DNA of 8,223 nt from Roseomonas xinghualingensis (GCF_025791835.1 NZ_JAOXLP010000072.1:1-8223); one strand, 5' to 3'; counted from the first letter of the stretch, positions 1 to 6,683 are shown. The notes: generated by a model from the letters alone, not told the origin. A program made the numbers and translations.

Positions 1-341
1 GCCCGGATCCGGCGCATAACCACGTTGCCGCCGTCCAGCTGCTCCCCGAGCGCCTCCAGCCGGGCACGGGTCTCGGGCTTCAGCCCGCCATAGGCCAGCT
101 CCTGAATGCGGTAGGCCAGGCGGCTGACGATGTAGGCGCGGTTGAAGGGTGGCGGCTCCTTGCCGAACAGCTCTCGCCACTGCTGCTTCAGCTGGTCGAT
201 GGGCGTGCCCTGGAGGGCGGCCAGGCGGCCCAGCACGTCGGCCGGTGGAATGGCCGGGAAGGTCACTGGTGGCGGTGGCTGGGCAGTTCGGCTCCGGCCG
301 ATACCCCTCCCCTGCTGTGCAGTAGTGCCTCGCTGCGTCAT
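1..341 (-). CDS. DUF2924-family protein, partial (C-terminus beyond left edge)
   Basis: Reading the minus strand from the ATG at 341-339 gives 113 residues open to the window edge. The core is typical of DUF2924 as I remember it: WRELFGKEPPPFNR (residues 55-68), then LAYRIQELAYGG (75-86), then a basic helix with ETRARLEAL. The first 30 residues are a Pro/Gln/Arg-rich tail that looks disordered. The start is supported by AGGGAG six bases upstream and by the ATGA overlap with the stop of the small gene before it, which implies translational coupling. DUF2924 has no established biochemical role; from memory these genes stand next to large serine-recombinase genes in alphaproteobacterial prophages and islands, so a recombinase just outside the left edge is likely but not seen. 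The family call is strong; a role in integration or excision is inference. Confidence 0.88.
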   Translation of the reverse strand, partial: MTQRGTTAQQGRGIGRSRTAQPPPPVTFPAIPPADVLGRLAALQGTPIDQLKQQWRELFGKEPPPFNRAYIVSRLAYRIQELAYGGLKPETRARLEALGEQLDGGNVVMRRIR

Positions 342-559
342 GCGTGTCTCCCTGTTTGGGGACCCGCAACACCGCTCTGTTCCGGCCGGAAGTGTAGCGA
401 ACTCTCCCCCCTTCCCCGGGGCTGTTCGGCATCTCGGGCAAGATCCTCGGAGGTGTGGGCACGAAGCCGCACCACCCCGGCCGCGAGCAGGGCGCAGACC
501 TCGCGCAGGTGCGGGGGGAGGTGGAGGTTCGGCGGGGGCTTGGGGGTCAAGGCCGTCAT
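338..559 (-). CDS. Small conserved-looking protein of the DUF2924/recombinase module (73 aa)
   Basis: A 73-residue protein starts MTALTPKPPPNLHLPPHLRE and ends just inside the DUF2924 gene; its TGA (340-338) overlaps that gene's ATG (341-339). It has a proline-rich N-terminus, a short amphipathic stretch LREVCALLAAGVVRLRAHT (residues 18-36), and an acidic/basic tail. There is no membrane segment, signal peptide or cysteine pair. I recall similar short ORFs preceding DUF2924 genes, which favours a real gene. An in-frame ATG at 613 would add 18 residues but has no ribosome site and lies next to a possible minus-strand promoter, so I chose 559. The 559 start also lacks a clear Shine-Dalgarno sequence. 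Function is unknown; co-translation with the DUF2924 gene suggests a shared job. Confidence 0.62.
   Translation of the reverse strand: MTALTPKPPPNLHLPPHLREVCALLAAGVVRLRAHTSEDLARDAEQPRGRGESSLHFRPEQSGVAGPQTGRHA
348..353 (-). promoter_or_regulatory. Ribosome binding site of the DUF2924 gene
   Basis: AGGGAG on the minus strand lies six bases before the ATG at 341. It fixes that start and lies inside the 3' end of the preceding small gene, consistent with translational coupling. Confidence 0.7.
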
Positions 560-606
560 GTTCGAGAGGCAAGATCGGCCGCACGGAAGGGCAGGAACAG
601 CAAAAA

Positions 607-636
607 CAATCATCTAGCGCAGAAGGGCGGCAACAA
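607..636 (-). promoter_or_regulatory. Possible weak promoter for the minus-strand small ORF/DUF2924 operon
   Basis: On the minus strand, TTGTTG (636-631) is followed after 16 bases by GATGAT, four of six matches to the -10 consensus. It would place transcription start near 600, upstream of the ATG at 559 and downstream of the alternative ATG at 613. The match is weak and chance occurrence is possible. No equally good sigma70-type pair was found for the plus-strand operon in the rest of the 560-763 interval. Confidence 0.22.
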
Positions 637-750
637 AGGAGGCCAGAGGAAGTCCTGCGTAGCCTCGCGCGGGACCGAGCCTGTTTCCCTGTTGCCTCTA
701 ACCGGATGGTTCCCACAAACTAGAACAAAGAGTGAATATCGATTCGTCCC

Positions 751-754
751 GGAG
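751..754 (+). promoter_or_regulatory. Ribosome binding site deciding the 764 start
   Basis: GGAG lies nine bases before the ATG at 764. The same reading frame is open back to 455, but that extension overlaps the minus-strand small gene and the divergent intergenic region. This site supports the Met-Gly start, which matters for the interpretation of the operon. Confidence 0.5.
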
Positions 755-763
755 CCACTGCTG

Positions 764-1555
764 ATGGGCCATCAACGACTGGGCCGGTTGCCCGCTACCC
801 GCCCCTGGCAGGCCGTGGTCGCCCTCATCACAGGCGGTGCGGACGCGGCCAGGGTCGCTGGCGCGGTGGGTCAGGCCGCCGAGGCGAGCTTGCAGCGGGC
901 GGGTGACGACGGCGCTCTCCGAAAGGGGTTCTGGCTGCTCACACAGCTCCCGCTCGCGGCCCGTGAGGCTGACTTCGGCCGTGCCCTCCTCGCCATCGGC
1001 TTGGACACGACAAGCCAGCCCTCTCTCATCGATATCGGCACGGCGGTCATGACCGCGATCGATGACGTCATCGCCTGCGATCCCAAGGCCACCGACTTCA
1101 GCGAGATCGCGGCAACAGCCGCCGTCGAGAGCCTCGTCGCAGTGGCCGGCCGCGACGCAGGAGGCCTCTTCGGCACCACCTATGCCGCGGACGATGCACG
1201 CGTCACCCTCCGCGACCTCGCAAAACCCGCGCGCTTTGCTGTGCTCGCCCGGGACTTCTTCGCCCGGCTGACCCGCGAGTACCTCGCCTATTATCTTAGC
1301 CGTGTGCTGCCCGACCACGTCGGTGGCGCCCAACGTTTTCCGAGCCTCAAAGATCACCACGCCTTTGAGGACGCTCTTGAGCGCCATTGCCGCGAGACGT
1401 CGGAGATCATCGAGGCCTTTGCCGCCGGCTGGTTCGACAAGACGAACTTCGAGGGTGGTATCACGCCCGACAAGGCGGGGCGGTTCGCGCACGTGGCCTT
1501 TGAGAAGGTCAGGACCGAGCTACAGGCCAGGGCAAAGGGCTCTGCCCATGCGTGA
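764..1555 (+). CDS. Helical Met-Gly protein paired with a QueC-like enzyme (QatB-position partner)
   Basis: This 263-residue protein is of a family I cannot name. The start at 764 is chosen because GGAG lies nine bases upstream. The N-terminus is MGHQRLGRL; after methionine removal Gly2 would be exposed. Residues 15-130 look like short helices rich in Ala and Gly, including an acidic IDIGTAVMTAIDDVIACD stretch (89-106). Residues 155-253 form a longer helical region with DFFARLTREYLAYYLSR (164-180), a conserved-looking RFPSLKDHHAFEDALERHC (191-209), GWFDKTNF (222-229) and a final helix to about 253. There is no signal peptide, membrane helix or known catalytic motif. It overlaps the QueC-like gene by eight bases, so the two are probably co-translated. 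QatB occupies the same position before QatC in Qat systems and also begins Met-Gly in the examples I recall; direct homology is not evident. Likely role, by inference: substrate or effector of the downstream enzyme. Confidence 0.8.
   Translation: MGHQRLGRLPATRPWQAVVALITGGADAARVAGAVGQAAEASLQRAGDDGALRKGFWLLTQLPLAAREADFGRALLAIGLDTTSQPSLIDIGTAVMTAIDDVIACDPKATDFSEIAATAAVESLVAVAGRDAGGLFGTTYAADDARVTLRDLAKPARFAVLARDFFARLTREYLAYYLSRVLPDHVGGAQRFPSLKDHHAFEDALERHCRETSEIIEAFAAGWFDKTNFEGGITPDKAGRFAHVAFEKVRTELQARAKGSAHA
1534..1539 (+). promoter_or_regulatory. Ribosome binding site of the QueC-like gene
   Basis: AAAGGG lies eight bases before the ATG at 1548 and inside the 3' end of the upstream gene. It selects 1548 over the longer open frame that begins at 1302, which would run antiparallel to no known domain and overlaps the first gene out of frame. 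Confidence 0.65.
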
Positions 1556-3434
1556 CCTCGTCATCCACTGCGCTGGCGCGAAGCTTGCCCGAGGTGCCAA
1601 GCCCGATCTCGTCCTCGACATCGGACTTCGGGGGCGCGGTCGGACTACAACCACCGTAACCCTGTTCGAAATCACGCACCAGATGATGGCGAAGGTGCCC
1701 GACCGGCTCGCGGATCTGTTCGACATCTCATGTTACGTACACTGCGCCGATCGGCTGGTGGTTCGGGACAAACCGGAGATGCCGGAGGGAGGAGCCAATT
1801 GGCGGCGTACCCTCCACTTCCTGATTGCGGTCCGCGATCCGGAATTCTGGAACACCCCCACGATCAATGCGATGCTGTGCGGCACCCTTGGGTTCCTGTC
1901 GGGAGATCGTTTCTCCTTCGACTTCGTGCAGCAGGAAGGCTCCATCCCCCGGCAGGACCACCTCGACCTCAGAGGGGGTGGCCCGGCCGAGGAGTTCAGG
2001 CCTGAGGAGATTATCCTCTTCTCGGGCGGTCTCGATTCACTCGCGGGTGCCGTGGATGCGCTCCTGGCCCGCCGTGTCCCAGTGGTGCTCGCCTCCTTCC
2101 AGTCAGCGAACCTTGTCCACTCGATCCAGACCCGCCTTGCTGCCGCCCTCAGGGAACGCGCGGGCCCAACCCGGCTGCTCCATATCGGCCTCGGCCTGAC
2201 AGGGGCCGGCGAGATGACCGAGCCGACACAGCGCACCCGCTCCTTCCTGTTCGCCTGCTTTGGCATGGTCGTGGCCCATCTCTTCGGCCGGCGAGCCGTA
2301 ACTTTCTACGAAAACGGTATCATCAGCACGAATCTGCCAATTGCCAGCCACGTTCTTGGAACCCGCGCAACACGAACCACGCACCCACGGGTCCTCCGCG
2401 ACTACGCCACGCTGTTCTCGCGGGTGATGTCCTCCCACATCGAGGTCCGGAACCCGTTCTTCTGGGACACAAAAGCCGATATTGTCCGCCGTATTGCCGG
2501 TGCCGGATGCGGGGACCTGATCGCGACGAGTTTCAGCTGCGCCTCGACCCGGAGGGCTACCCTCAGCAGTGGACAGCACTGTGGGGTGTGCACGCAGTGC
2601 TTGGACCGGCGCTTTGGGATCCTCGCCGCGGGCTGTGGGGATCTGGAGCCGGCGAGCCAATACGCCGTCGAGCTGTTCCGCGGCGAACGCCAGGCCGGCG
2701 TAGAGGCGGTCACGGCGGAGTCCTACGTCCTGGCAGCCCATCGCTACGCCCGTTCCTCCGAGGCCGGCTTCCTCGGCGCCCATGGCGAAGCATTTCGCGC
2801 TTTGCGGTATCTCGGCCTCACTCCAGGCGCAGCAGCAACGAGGCTGCATCAGCTGCATGTCCGCCACGGGGAGGCGGTGGTCAGCACCTTGGCAGCCGAG
2901 ACGGCCCGCATGACGCTGGCTGACCACCTGAGCTTACCGGACCACTCGCTCCTCGCGATGCTGCAGGCGTCAGGCGCCAGCGACGTGCAGCTCCGCGACC
3001 CGGTGGAGCATGAGCCTGGTACCGATGTACAGGCCGAGAGACGTCGCCTTCGCACGGTGCCACGCCCGCTGACCTTCAGCATCGACGCGTCACGCGGTCA
3101 GGTGCACATCGACGGCGGAATTGTGCTCGAAAAGAAACACACTGCCATCATCCAATCCTTGCTGCAGGCCTACCAGGACGGACTGCGGGCTGGCCGAGGT
3201 GCCGCGGGGCATGCCTTTGTTCGCACTCCGGTTCTCGCCGCAGACGTGGGTATGAGCGAAGAGAGCCTTCGGCAGCATGTGAGGGGGCTGCGGCTGTCAC
3301 TGACCGAGCAGTCACGCAGCGCCTTCGGTGTCCCGCTTGAACCCGACGATATCATTGAGAGCAGGAAGTTCCACGGATACAGGCTGAACCCGCACCTGCG
3401 GTTCGGCACATCGCGGCGCGAGGCCGTCGCTTGA
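1548..3434 (+). CDS. QueC/QatC-like ATP pyrophosphatase fused to a C-terminal winged-helix domain
   Basis: This is a 628-residue protein. Residues 1-150 resemble the extra N-terminal region of QatC-like proteins: ADRLVVRD (67-74), NWRRTLHFLIAVRDPEFW (84-101), FLSGDRFSFDF (116-126). Residues 151-365 are a QueC-type core: PP-loop FSGGLDS (158-164), RTRSFLFA (229-236) at the position of QueC's RN-hhF motif, YENG (254-257), NPFFWDTKADIV (302-313), and a zinc site at C331, C345, C348 and C351 (CGVCTQC). All catalytic landmarks are present. QueC uses ATP and ammonia to turn carboxy-deazaguanine into preQ0; related QueC-like proteins in defence operons act on proteins instead. Residues 370-500 are helical. 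Residues 505-615 look like an OmpR/PhoB-type winged helix: beta strands, recognition helix SEESLRQHVRGLRLSL (570-585), wing DDIIESRKFHGYRL (600-613). At 628 aa it is about 2.7 times the length of housekeeping QueC. No queD, queE or queF gene is present, so substrate must come from the host. Confidence 0.85.
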   Translation: MRDLVIHCAGAKLARGAKPDLVLDIGLRGRGRTTTTVTLFEITHQMMAKVPDRLADLFDISCYVHCADRLVVRDKPEMPEGGANWRRTLHFLIAVRDPEFWNTPTINAMLCGTLGFLSGDRFSFDFVQQEGSIPRQDHLDLRGGGPAEEFRPEEIILFSGGLDSLAGAVDALLARRVPVVLASFQSANLVHSIQTRLAAALRERAGPTRLLHIGLGLTGAGEMTEPTQRTRSFLFACFGMVVAHLFGRRAVTFYENGIISTNLPIASHVLGTRATRTTHPRVLRDYATLFSRVMSSHIEVRNPFFWDTKADIVRRIAGAGCGDLIATSFSCASTRRATLSSGQHCGVCTQCLDRRFGILAAGCGDLEPASQYAVELFRGERQAGVEAVTAESYVLAAHRYARSSEAGFLGAHGEAFRALRYLGLTPGAAATRLHQLHVRHGEAVVSTLAAETARMTLADHLSLPDHSLLAMLQASGASDVQLRDPVEHEPGTDVQAERRRLRTVPRPLTFSIDASRGQVHIDGGIVLEKKHTAIIQSLLQAYQDGLRAGRGAAGHAFVRTPVLAADVGMSEESLRQHVRGLRLSLTEQSRSAFGVPLEPDDIIESRKFHGYRLNPHLRFGTSRREAVA

Positions 3435-3648
3435 GCTGTGGGATCTGGGGCCGTTTCACGACTTTCACGGAGATCTCACGACTTTCTCCATTGTCCATTG
3501 TTTTTGCTCATTCTTTTCGCGCAAATCTCACGACGTCACGGGCCGTCGCCATATCAGTTTAGAAGCCAAAAACAGAGACTTACCGCGAAAGGACGAGGCT
3601 GATCGCTAAGGCATGGGGCCAGGGCGGCATGACCTCGAAGCGGTGACC
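3435..3648 (+). other. Intergenic region between the defence-like operon and the replication operon
   Basis: This stretch is poorer in GC than its surroundings, with a T-rich patch at 3498-3518, as expected of a promoter region. No clear -35/-10 pair stands out. It contains the TCACG repeat cluster and an 8-base palindrome GAGATCTC at 3470-3477. No hairpin followed by a T run was found after the stop at 3434, so no terminator is called. Confidence 0.5.
3456..3540 (+). repeat. Cluster of five same-strand TCACG pentamers (possible operators or iterons)
   Basis: TCACG begins at 3456, 3465, 3476, 3528 and 3536. Larger units are shared: TCACGACTTTC occurs exactly at 3456-3466 and 3476-3486, and TCTCACGAC at 3474-3482 and 3526-3534. 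The three major copies start 20 and 52 bases apart, close to two and five helical turns, which would place bound protein on one face of the DNA. Candidates for binding are the AlpA-like protein encoded just downstream, the replication protein, or the winged helix of the QueC-like protein. An extra TTTCACGG, also seen at 3463-3470, appears at 7247-7254 in the leader of the methyltransferase gene. Binding is inference. Confidence 0.5.
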
Positions 3649-3903
3649 ATGTCGGCACACCATCCCCTTCGCCACCTGCACCAGAACGAGGTCGCGCATC
3701 GCTGGGGCATTTCGCCCAGAACCTTGGAAAGGTGGCGCTGGCTGGGTCAGGGCCCCGTCTACCTCAAGCTGGGCGGCACGGTCGTGTACCGCCTGGAGGA
3801 CATCGAGGCGTTCGAGGCCCAGCAGCTTCGCGCCGCTCGCGCCTCCCTCGGCAAGCCCGATCTGAGCGGGCCAGAACGCTTCGCCCGCGGGATCGCGGGC
3901 TGA
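3649..3903 (+). CDS. AlpA/excisionase-like helix-turn-helix protein
   Basis: This 84-residue DNA-binding protein is of the HTH_17/MerR-like type. The domain spans about residues 10-57: HQNEVAHRWGISPRTLERWR (11-30) is the helix-turn-helix and WLGQGPVYLKLGGTVVYRLE (31-50) the wing, followed by the usual DIEAFE helix. Proteins of this kind act as excisionases or as transcription activators of integrase or replication genes in phages and islands. The start is uncertain: an in-frame ATG at 3613 would add 12 residues (MGPGRHDLEAVT) and a GTG at 3643 would add two. ATG 3649 has GAAG eight bases upstream, while 3613 lacks a well-placed ribosome site. The stop overlaps the next ATG by one base (TGATG), so it is co-translated with the replication protein. 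The target could be the TCACG repeats just upstream. Confidence 0.85.
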   Translation: MSAHHPLRHLHQNEVAHRWGISPRTLERWRWLGQGPVYLKLGGTVVYRLEDIEAFEAQQLRAARASLGKPDLSGPERFARGIAG

Positions 3904-6671
3904 TGGACGGCTTTACCGATTCCGCACAGGAGGAGCCGGGGGCGACCACCCGGACCTACGCCTGCACCTTCGGGACCCTCATCAGCACCGAATGGACCGA
4001 CCAGCGCAGCCTCACCTGGCCCGAGCTGGCCGCTCTCCTCACCCACCACGAGGTCGGGCCCAAGGAGGGGACGTGCATCGTCCCCGCGACCTTCACAGGC
4101 AAGCGCCGGCACAAGAATGACGCGGCCCGCATCGACGTCGTCATGCTCGACAGCGATGCCGGCTACACCCTGGAGCAGATCCGGGACGCCATCGCCGATT
4201 GGGGCTGGGCGGCGGTGATCGCCTCCACCCACTCCCATCTGACCACTCGGACCAAGGCACGTTGGGGAAACTGGGGCAAGTTCCTCCTCAGCGCCAAGGA
4301 CCCGCGCCGCGCGCCGGCCGAGTTCCTCCTGGGGAAGGACTATCTCCCCCATGTGGCCGAGGGCGCCCGGGTGGCCGAGGAAACGGACGAAGGGGTCGTC
4401 CTGGAACACCAACCCTGCCCGAAGTTCCGCATCGCCCTGCCCCTGCTCCGGCCCTGGTTGGCGGCCAGCTATGACGACCAGAAGCAGGCGAACGTAGCCT
4501 GGAAGGAGCGCATCGAGGCGCTGGCAGCCGCGCTCCACCTCAGCCACGACCAGGCCTGCACCGACACGTCGCGGCTGTTCTTCCTGCCCCGCCGCCCTGC
4601 AGACGGCCCGCCACCCGAGACGGCGGTGCTGGAGGGCGACCCCTGCGACCTGTTCGGGCTGCCCGCCGCTGAGCCCCCTGAGACTGAGACCAAGACCCGC
4701 AAGGGCAAGGGCCGCCGCAGCAAGGCGCAGCCCGGGGATGAGGACGGGCTCGGCTTCGCCGACCGGGAGACAGGCGAGATCCTCGACCTGCGGGAATGGG
4801 CGCGTAAGTACGCGTCTCGCTTCGAGATCGTCTCTGCCCTCAAGGCACGCCGACCTGATGTGTTCAACGGCAGGGTGGCAGAAGGTACCAAGCACCACCT
4901 GCGCTGCGTCAACGAGGACGCCCACACCCAGGCTGGGGAGGACGCGGCCACCTTCGTGGTGAACGCCAGCGAGAGCACCAGCCGTGGCTTCGTCCATCAC
5001 TGCCGTCATGCTCATTGCGATGGGCGTGACCGTCTCCTGTTCCTGCACCAGATGCTGCAGGAGGGCTGGCTCAAGGTGGTCGACCTCACTGACCGGCAGT
5101 TCCTCTCCGGTGAGGAGCGGCCTACCATTCTCTACGTCCAGGGCGAGCTTCCTTCAATCGTCGACCAGGCTGAGACGGCCCTCATTCAGGCCAGTCTGGG
5201 CATCTATCAGCGTGGTGCGTTCATCGTGCGCCCCGGCATTGTGCGGGTCGGGGTGGGCCGCAAGCACGAAGGGTCCGCGCTGCGCATCCTGGAACTTGGT
5301 GATCGCGCCTTGGTCGAGGCGATGACCAGGGCCGCTGATTGGCTGAAGGTTGATGGGCGCGCCAAGGAGCCGATGGCCATCGACGCGCCTATTTCCGTCG
5401 CCACCACCTATCTTCAACGGGTCGGGCGATGGAAGCTTCCCGTCCTGACGGGCCTGATCAATGCCCCTACCCTCCGCGCGGACGGCTCCATACTCGCCCA
5501 GCCCGGCTACGACGCCACAACCGGGCTCTTGTTTCTCCCGCGCGGCGCCGTCTTTCCTGAAATCCCCGATCAGCCGGAGTGGGAGGACGGCCGGCAAGCC
5601 CTCTCCGTGCTCATGCAGTTGATTGAGACCTTCCCCTTTGTAGGTGAGGCGGACCGGGCTGTGGCACTCTCTGCCATCCTCACCGCCTGCATTCGACGCT
5701 CGCTTCCGACCGCGCCACTTCACGCCTTCTCTGCGCCGGTGATGGGGTCGGGTAAATCCAAGTTGGTGGACCTCGCTACGCTCATCGCCAACGGGCAGGA
5801 GGCTGCTGTTATCGCGCAGGGCAAGACGGAAGAGGAGTTGGAGAAGCGCCTCGGTGCCCTTCTGCTGGGGGGCGAGCCGGTTATTCCGATCGACAACTGC
5901 GAGGCACCGCTCGGGGGTGAGTTCCTATGCCAGATGCTGACCCAGCCAGTGGTACGGGCGCGCATCCTCGGCCGCTCGGAGGCACCGGAACTCCCAGCTA
6001 ATGGCATGGTGACCGCAACCGGCAACAACCTCGTCCTGATTGGCGACATGGCGCGCCGTGCGGTGCTTTGCCAGTTGGACCCAAAATGCGAGCGCCCTGA
6101 GCTGAGGACCTTCGCGTCCGATCCGGTGCAACAGGTCAAGGCGGACCGGCCCCGCTATCTTGCCGCAGCTCTCACTGTTCTCCGCGCCTACCACGTCGCG
6201 GGCCGGCCGAAGCAGGCGGACCCTCTCGGCTCCTTCGGTGATTGGAGCCGCTGGGTGCGCGATGCACTGATCTGGCTGGGTCAGTCCGACCCCGTTGAGA
6301 CGATGGAGACCGTCCGAGCTCAGGATCCGAAGCTGGACGCGCTCACAGCCGTCCTGAGCCAATGGTCCTCCGTCATCGGCAGTGCGCGTGTCTCAGTGCA
6401 GGACATCATCGAGCGCGCCACACGAACACAGGGCGGCCAGAGCATTGGCTACAGCGCGCGACCGGAGCTGGTCCACCCCTCTTTTCGGGAGGCCCTGCTA
6501 CAAGTTGCCGGCGACAATGGCGCCATCAACAGCCGCCGCCTGAGCCGCTGGATCAGCGGGAACGAGAATCGAATCGTGGACGGCCTCAAGATCGTTCGCC
6601 GCGGTGTGCTCACCGGCTTTATGACATGGGAACTTCAAAGGGCGACGGAGAAGACGTCGGCAGCCGCATAA
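3903..6671 (+). CDS. Primase-helicase-like replication protein of a mobile element
   Basis: This is a 922-residue protein. The start at 3903 follows from the TGATG overlap with the HTH gene. Residues 15-230 resemble an archaeo-eukaryotic-type primase domain: motif I VVMLDSD (79-85, metal ligands D83 and D85), motif II STHSH (108-112, H110), then KFRIALPL (174-181) and DTSRLFFLP (221-229), with a long insertion at 118-172. Residues 255-285 are a charged, probably flexible linker. A zinc finger follows with likely ligands C335, H341, C367 and C372. Residues 605-730 form a P-loop ATPase, perhaps SF3-like: Walker A GSGKS (615-619), Walker B VIPIDNCE (660-667), sensor-like ATGNN (705-709), candidate arginine finger R718/R719. 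A helical C-terminus to 922 includes a possible DNA-binding segment at 865-905. From memory, proteins with this ATPase block are common, usually unnamed, in proteobacterial islands and prophages. The likely role is to prime and unwind the element's origin; AEP membership is moderately sure. Confidence 0.82.
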   Translation: MDGFTDSAQEEPGATTRTYACTFGTLISTEWTDQRSLTWPELAALLTHHEVGPKEGTCIVPATFTGKRRHKNDAARIDVVMLDSDAGYTLEQIRDAIADWGWAAVIASTHSHLTTRTKARWGNWGKFLLSAKDPRRAPAEFLLGKDYLPHVAEGARVAEETDEGVVLEHQPCPKFRIALPLLRPWLAASYDDQKQANVAWKERIEALAAALHLSHDQACTDTSRLFFLPRRPADGPPPETAVLEGDPCDLFGLPAAEPPETETKTRKGKGRRSKAQPGDEDGLGFADRETGEILDLREWARKYASRFEIVSALKARRPDVFNGRVAEGTKHHLRCVNEDAHTQAGEDAATFVVNASESTSRGFVHHCRHAHCDGRDRLLFLHQMLQEGWLKVVDLTDRQFLSGEERPTILYVQGELPSIVDQAETALIQASLGIYQRGAFIVRPGIVRVGVGRKHEGSALRILELGDRALVEAMTRAADWLKVDGRAKEPMAIDAPISVATTYLQRVGRWKLPVLTGLINAPTLRADGSILAQPGYDATTGLLFLPRGAVFPEIPDQPEWEDGRQALSVLMQLIETFPFVGEADRAVALSAILTACIRRSLPTAPLHAFSAPVMGSGKSKLVDLATLIANGQEAAVIAQGKTEEELEKRLGALLLGGEPVIPIDNCEAPLGGEFLCQMLTQPVVRARILGRSEAPELPANGMVTATGNNLVLIGDMARRAVLCQLDPKCERPELRTFASDPVQQVKADRPRYLAAALTVLRAYHVAGRPKQADPLGSFGDWSRWVRDALIWLGQSDPVETMETVRAQDPKLDALTAVLSQWSSVIGSARVSVQDIIERATRTQGGQSIGYSARPELVHPSFREALLQVAGDNGAINSRRLSRWISGNENRIVDGLKIVRRGVLTGFMTWELQRATEKTSAAA

Positions 6672-6683
6672 TGGGGCGAGATC

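Noticed and set aside
455..763. In-frame N-terminal extension of the Met-Gly protein back to the ATG at 455
   Set aside because: It overlaps the minus-strand small gene and the divergent intergenic region, has no ribosome site, and encodes low-complexity Arg/Gly/Gln-rich sequence unlike the rest of the protein.
698..1492. Minus-strand open frame of 264 codons opposite the Met-Gly protein gene
   Set aside because: The plus strand has a ribosome site, coupled overlap with the next gene and coherent helical sequence; the minus-strand product has none of these.
1302..1547. In-frame N-terminal extension of the QueC-like protein
   Set aside because: It lies out of frame inside the upstream gene and is Arg/Ser/Pro-rich noise; the ATG at 1548 has a good AAAGGG site and the QatC-like sequence starts there.
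1548..3434. Housekeeping queC for queuosine synthesis
   Set aside because: The protein is about 2.7 times too long, has QatC-like and winged-helix additions, and no other queuosine genes are nearby.
764..3434. Complete Qat or type IV CBASS system
   Set aside because: No ATPase QatA, TatD nuclease, CD-NTase, TGT-like or OGG-like gene is present on either side within the window.
3732..3902. In-frame extension of the primase-helicase protein upstream of 3903
   Set aside because: It lies out of frame within the HTH gene; the TGATG junction gives a natural coupled start at 3903.
3759..5048. Long minus-strand open frame of 429 codons opposite the primase gene
   Set aside because: It is antisense to a gene with recognisable motifs and lacks any motif itself; long antisense frames are expected at this GC content.
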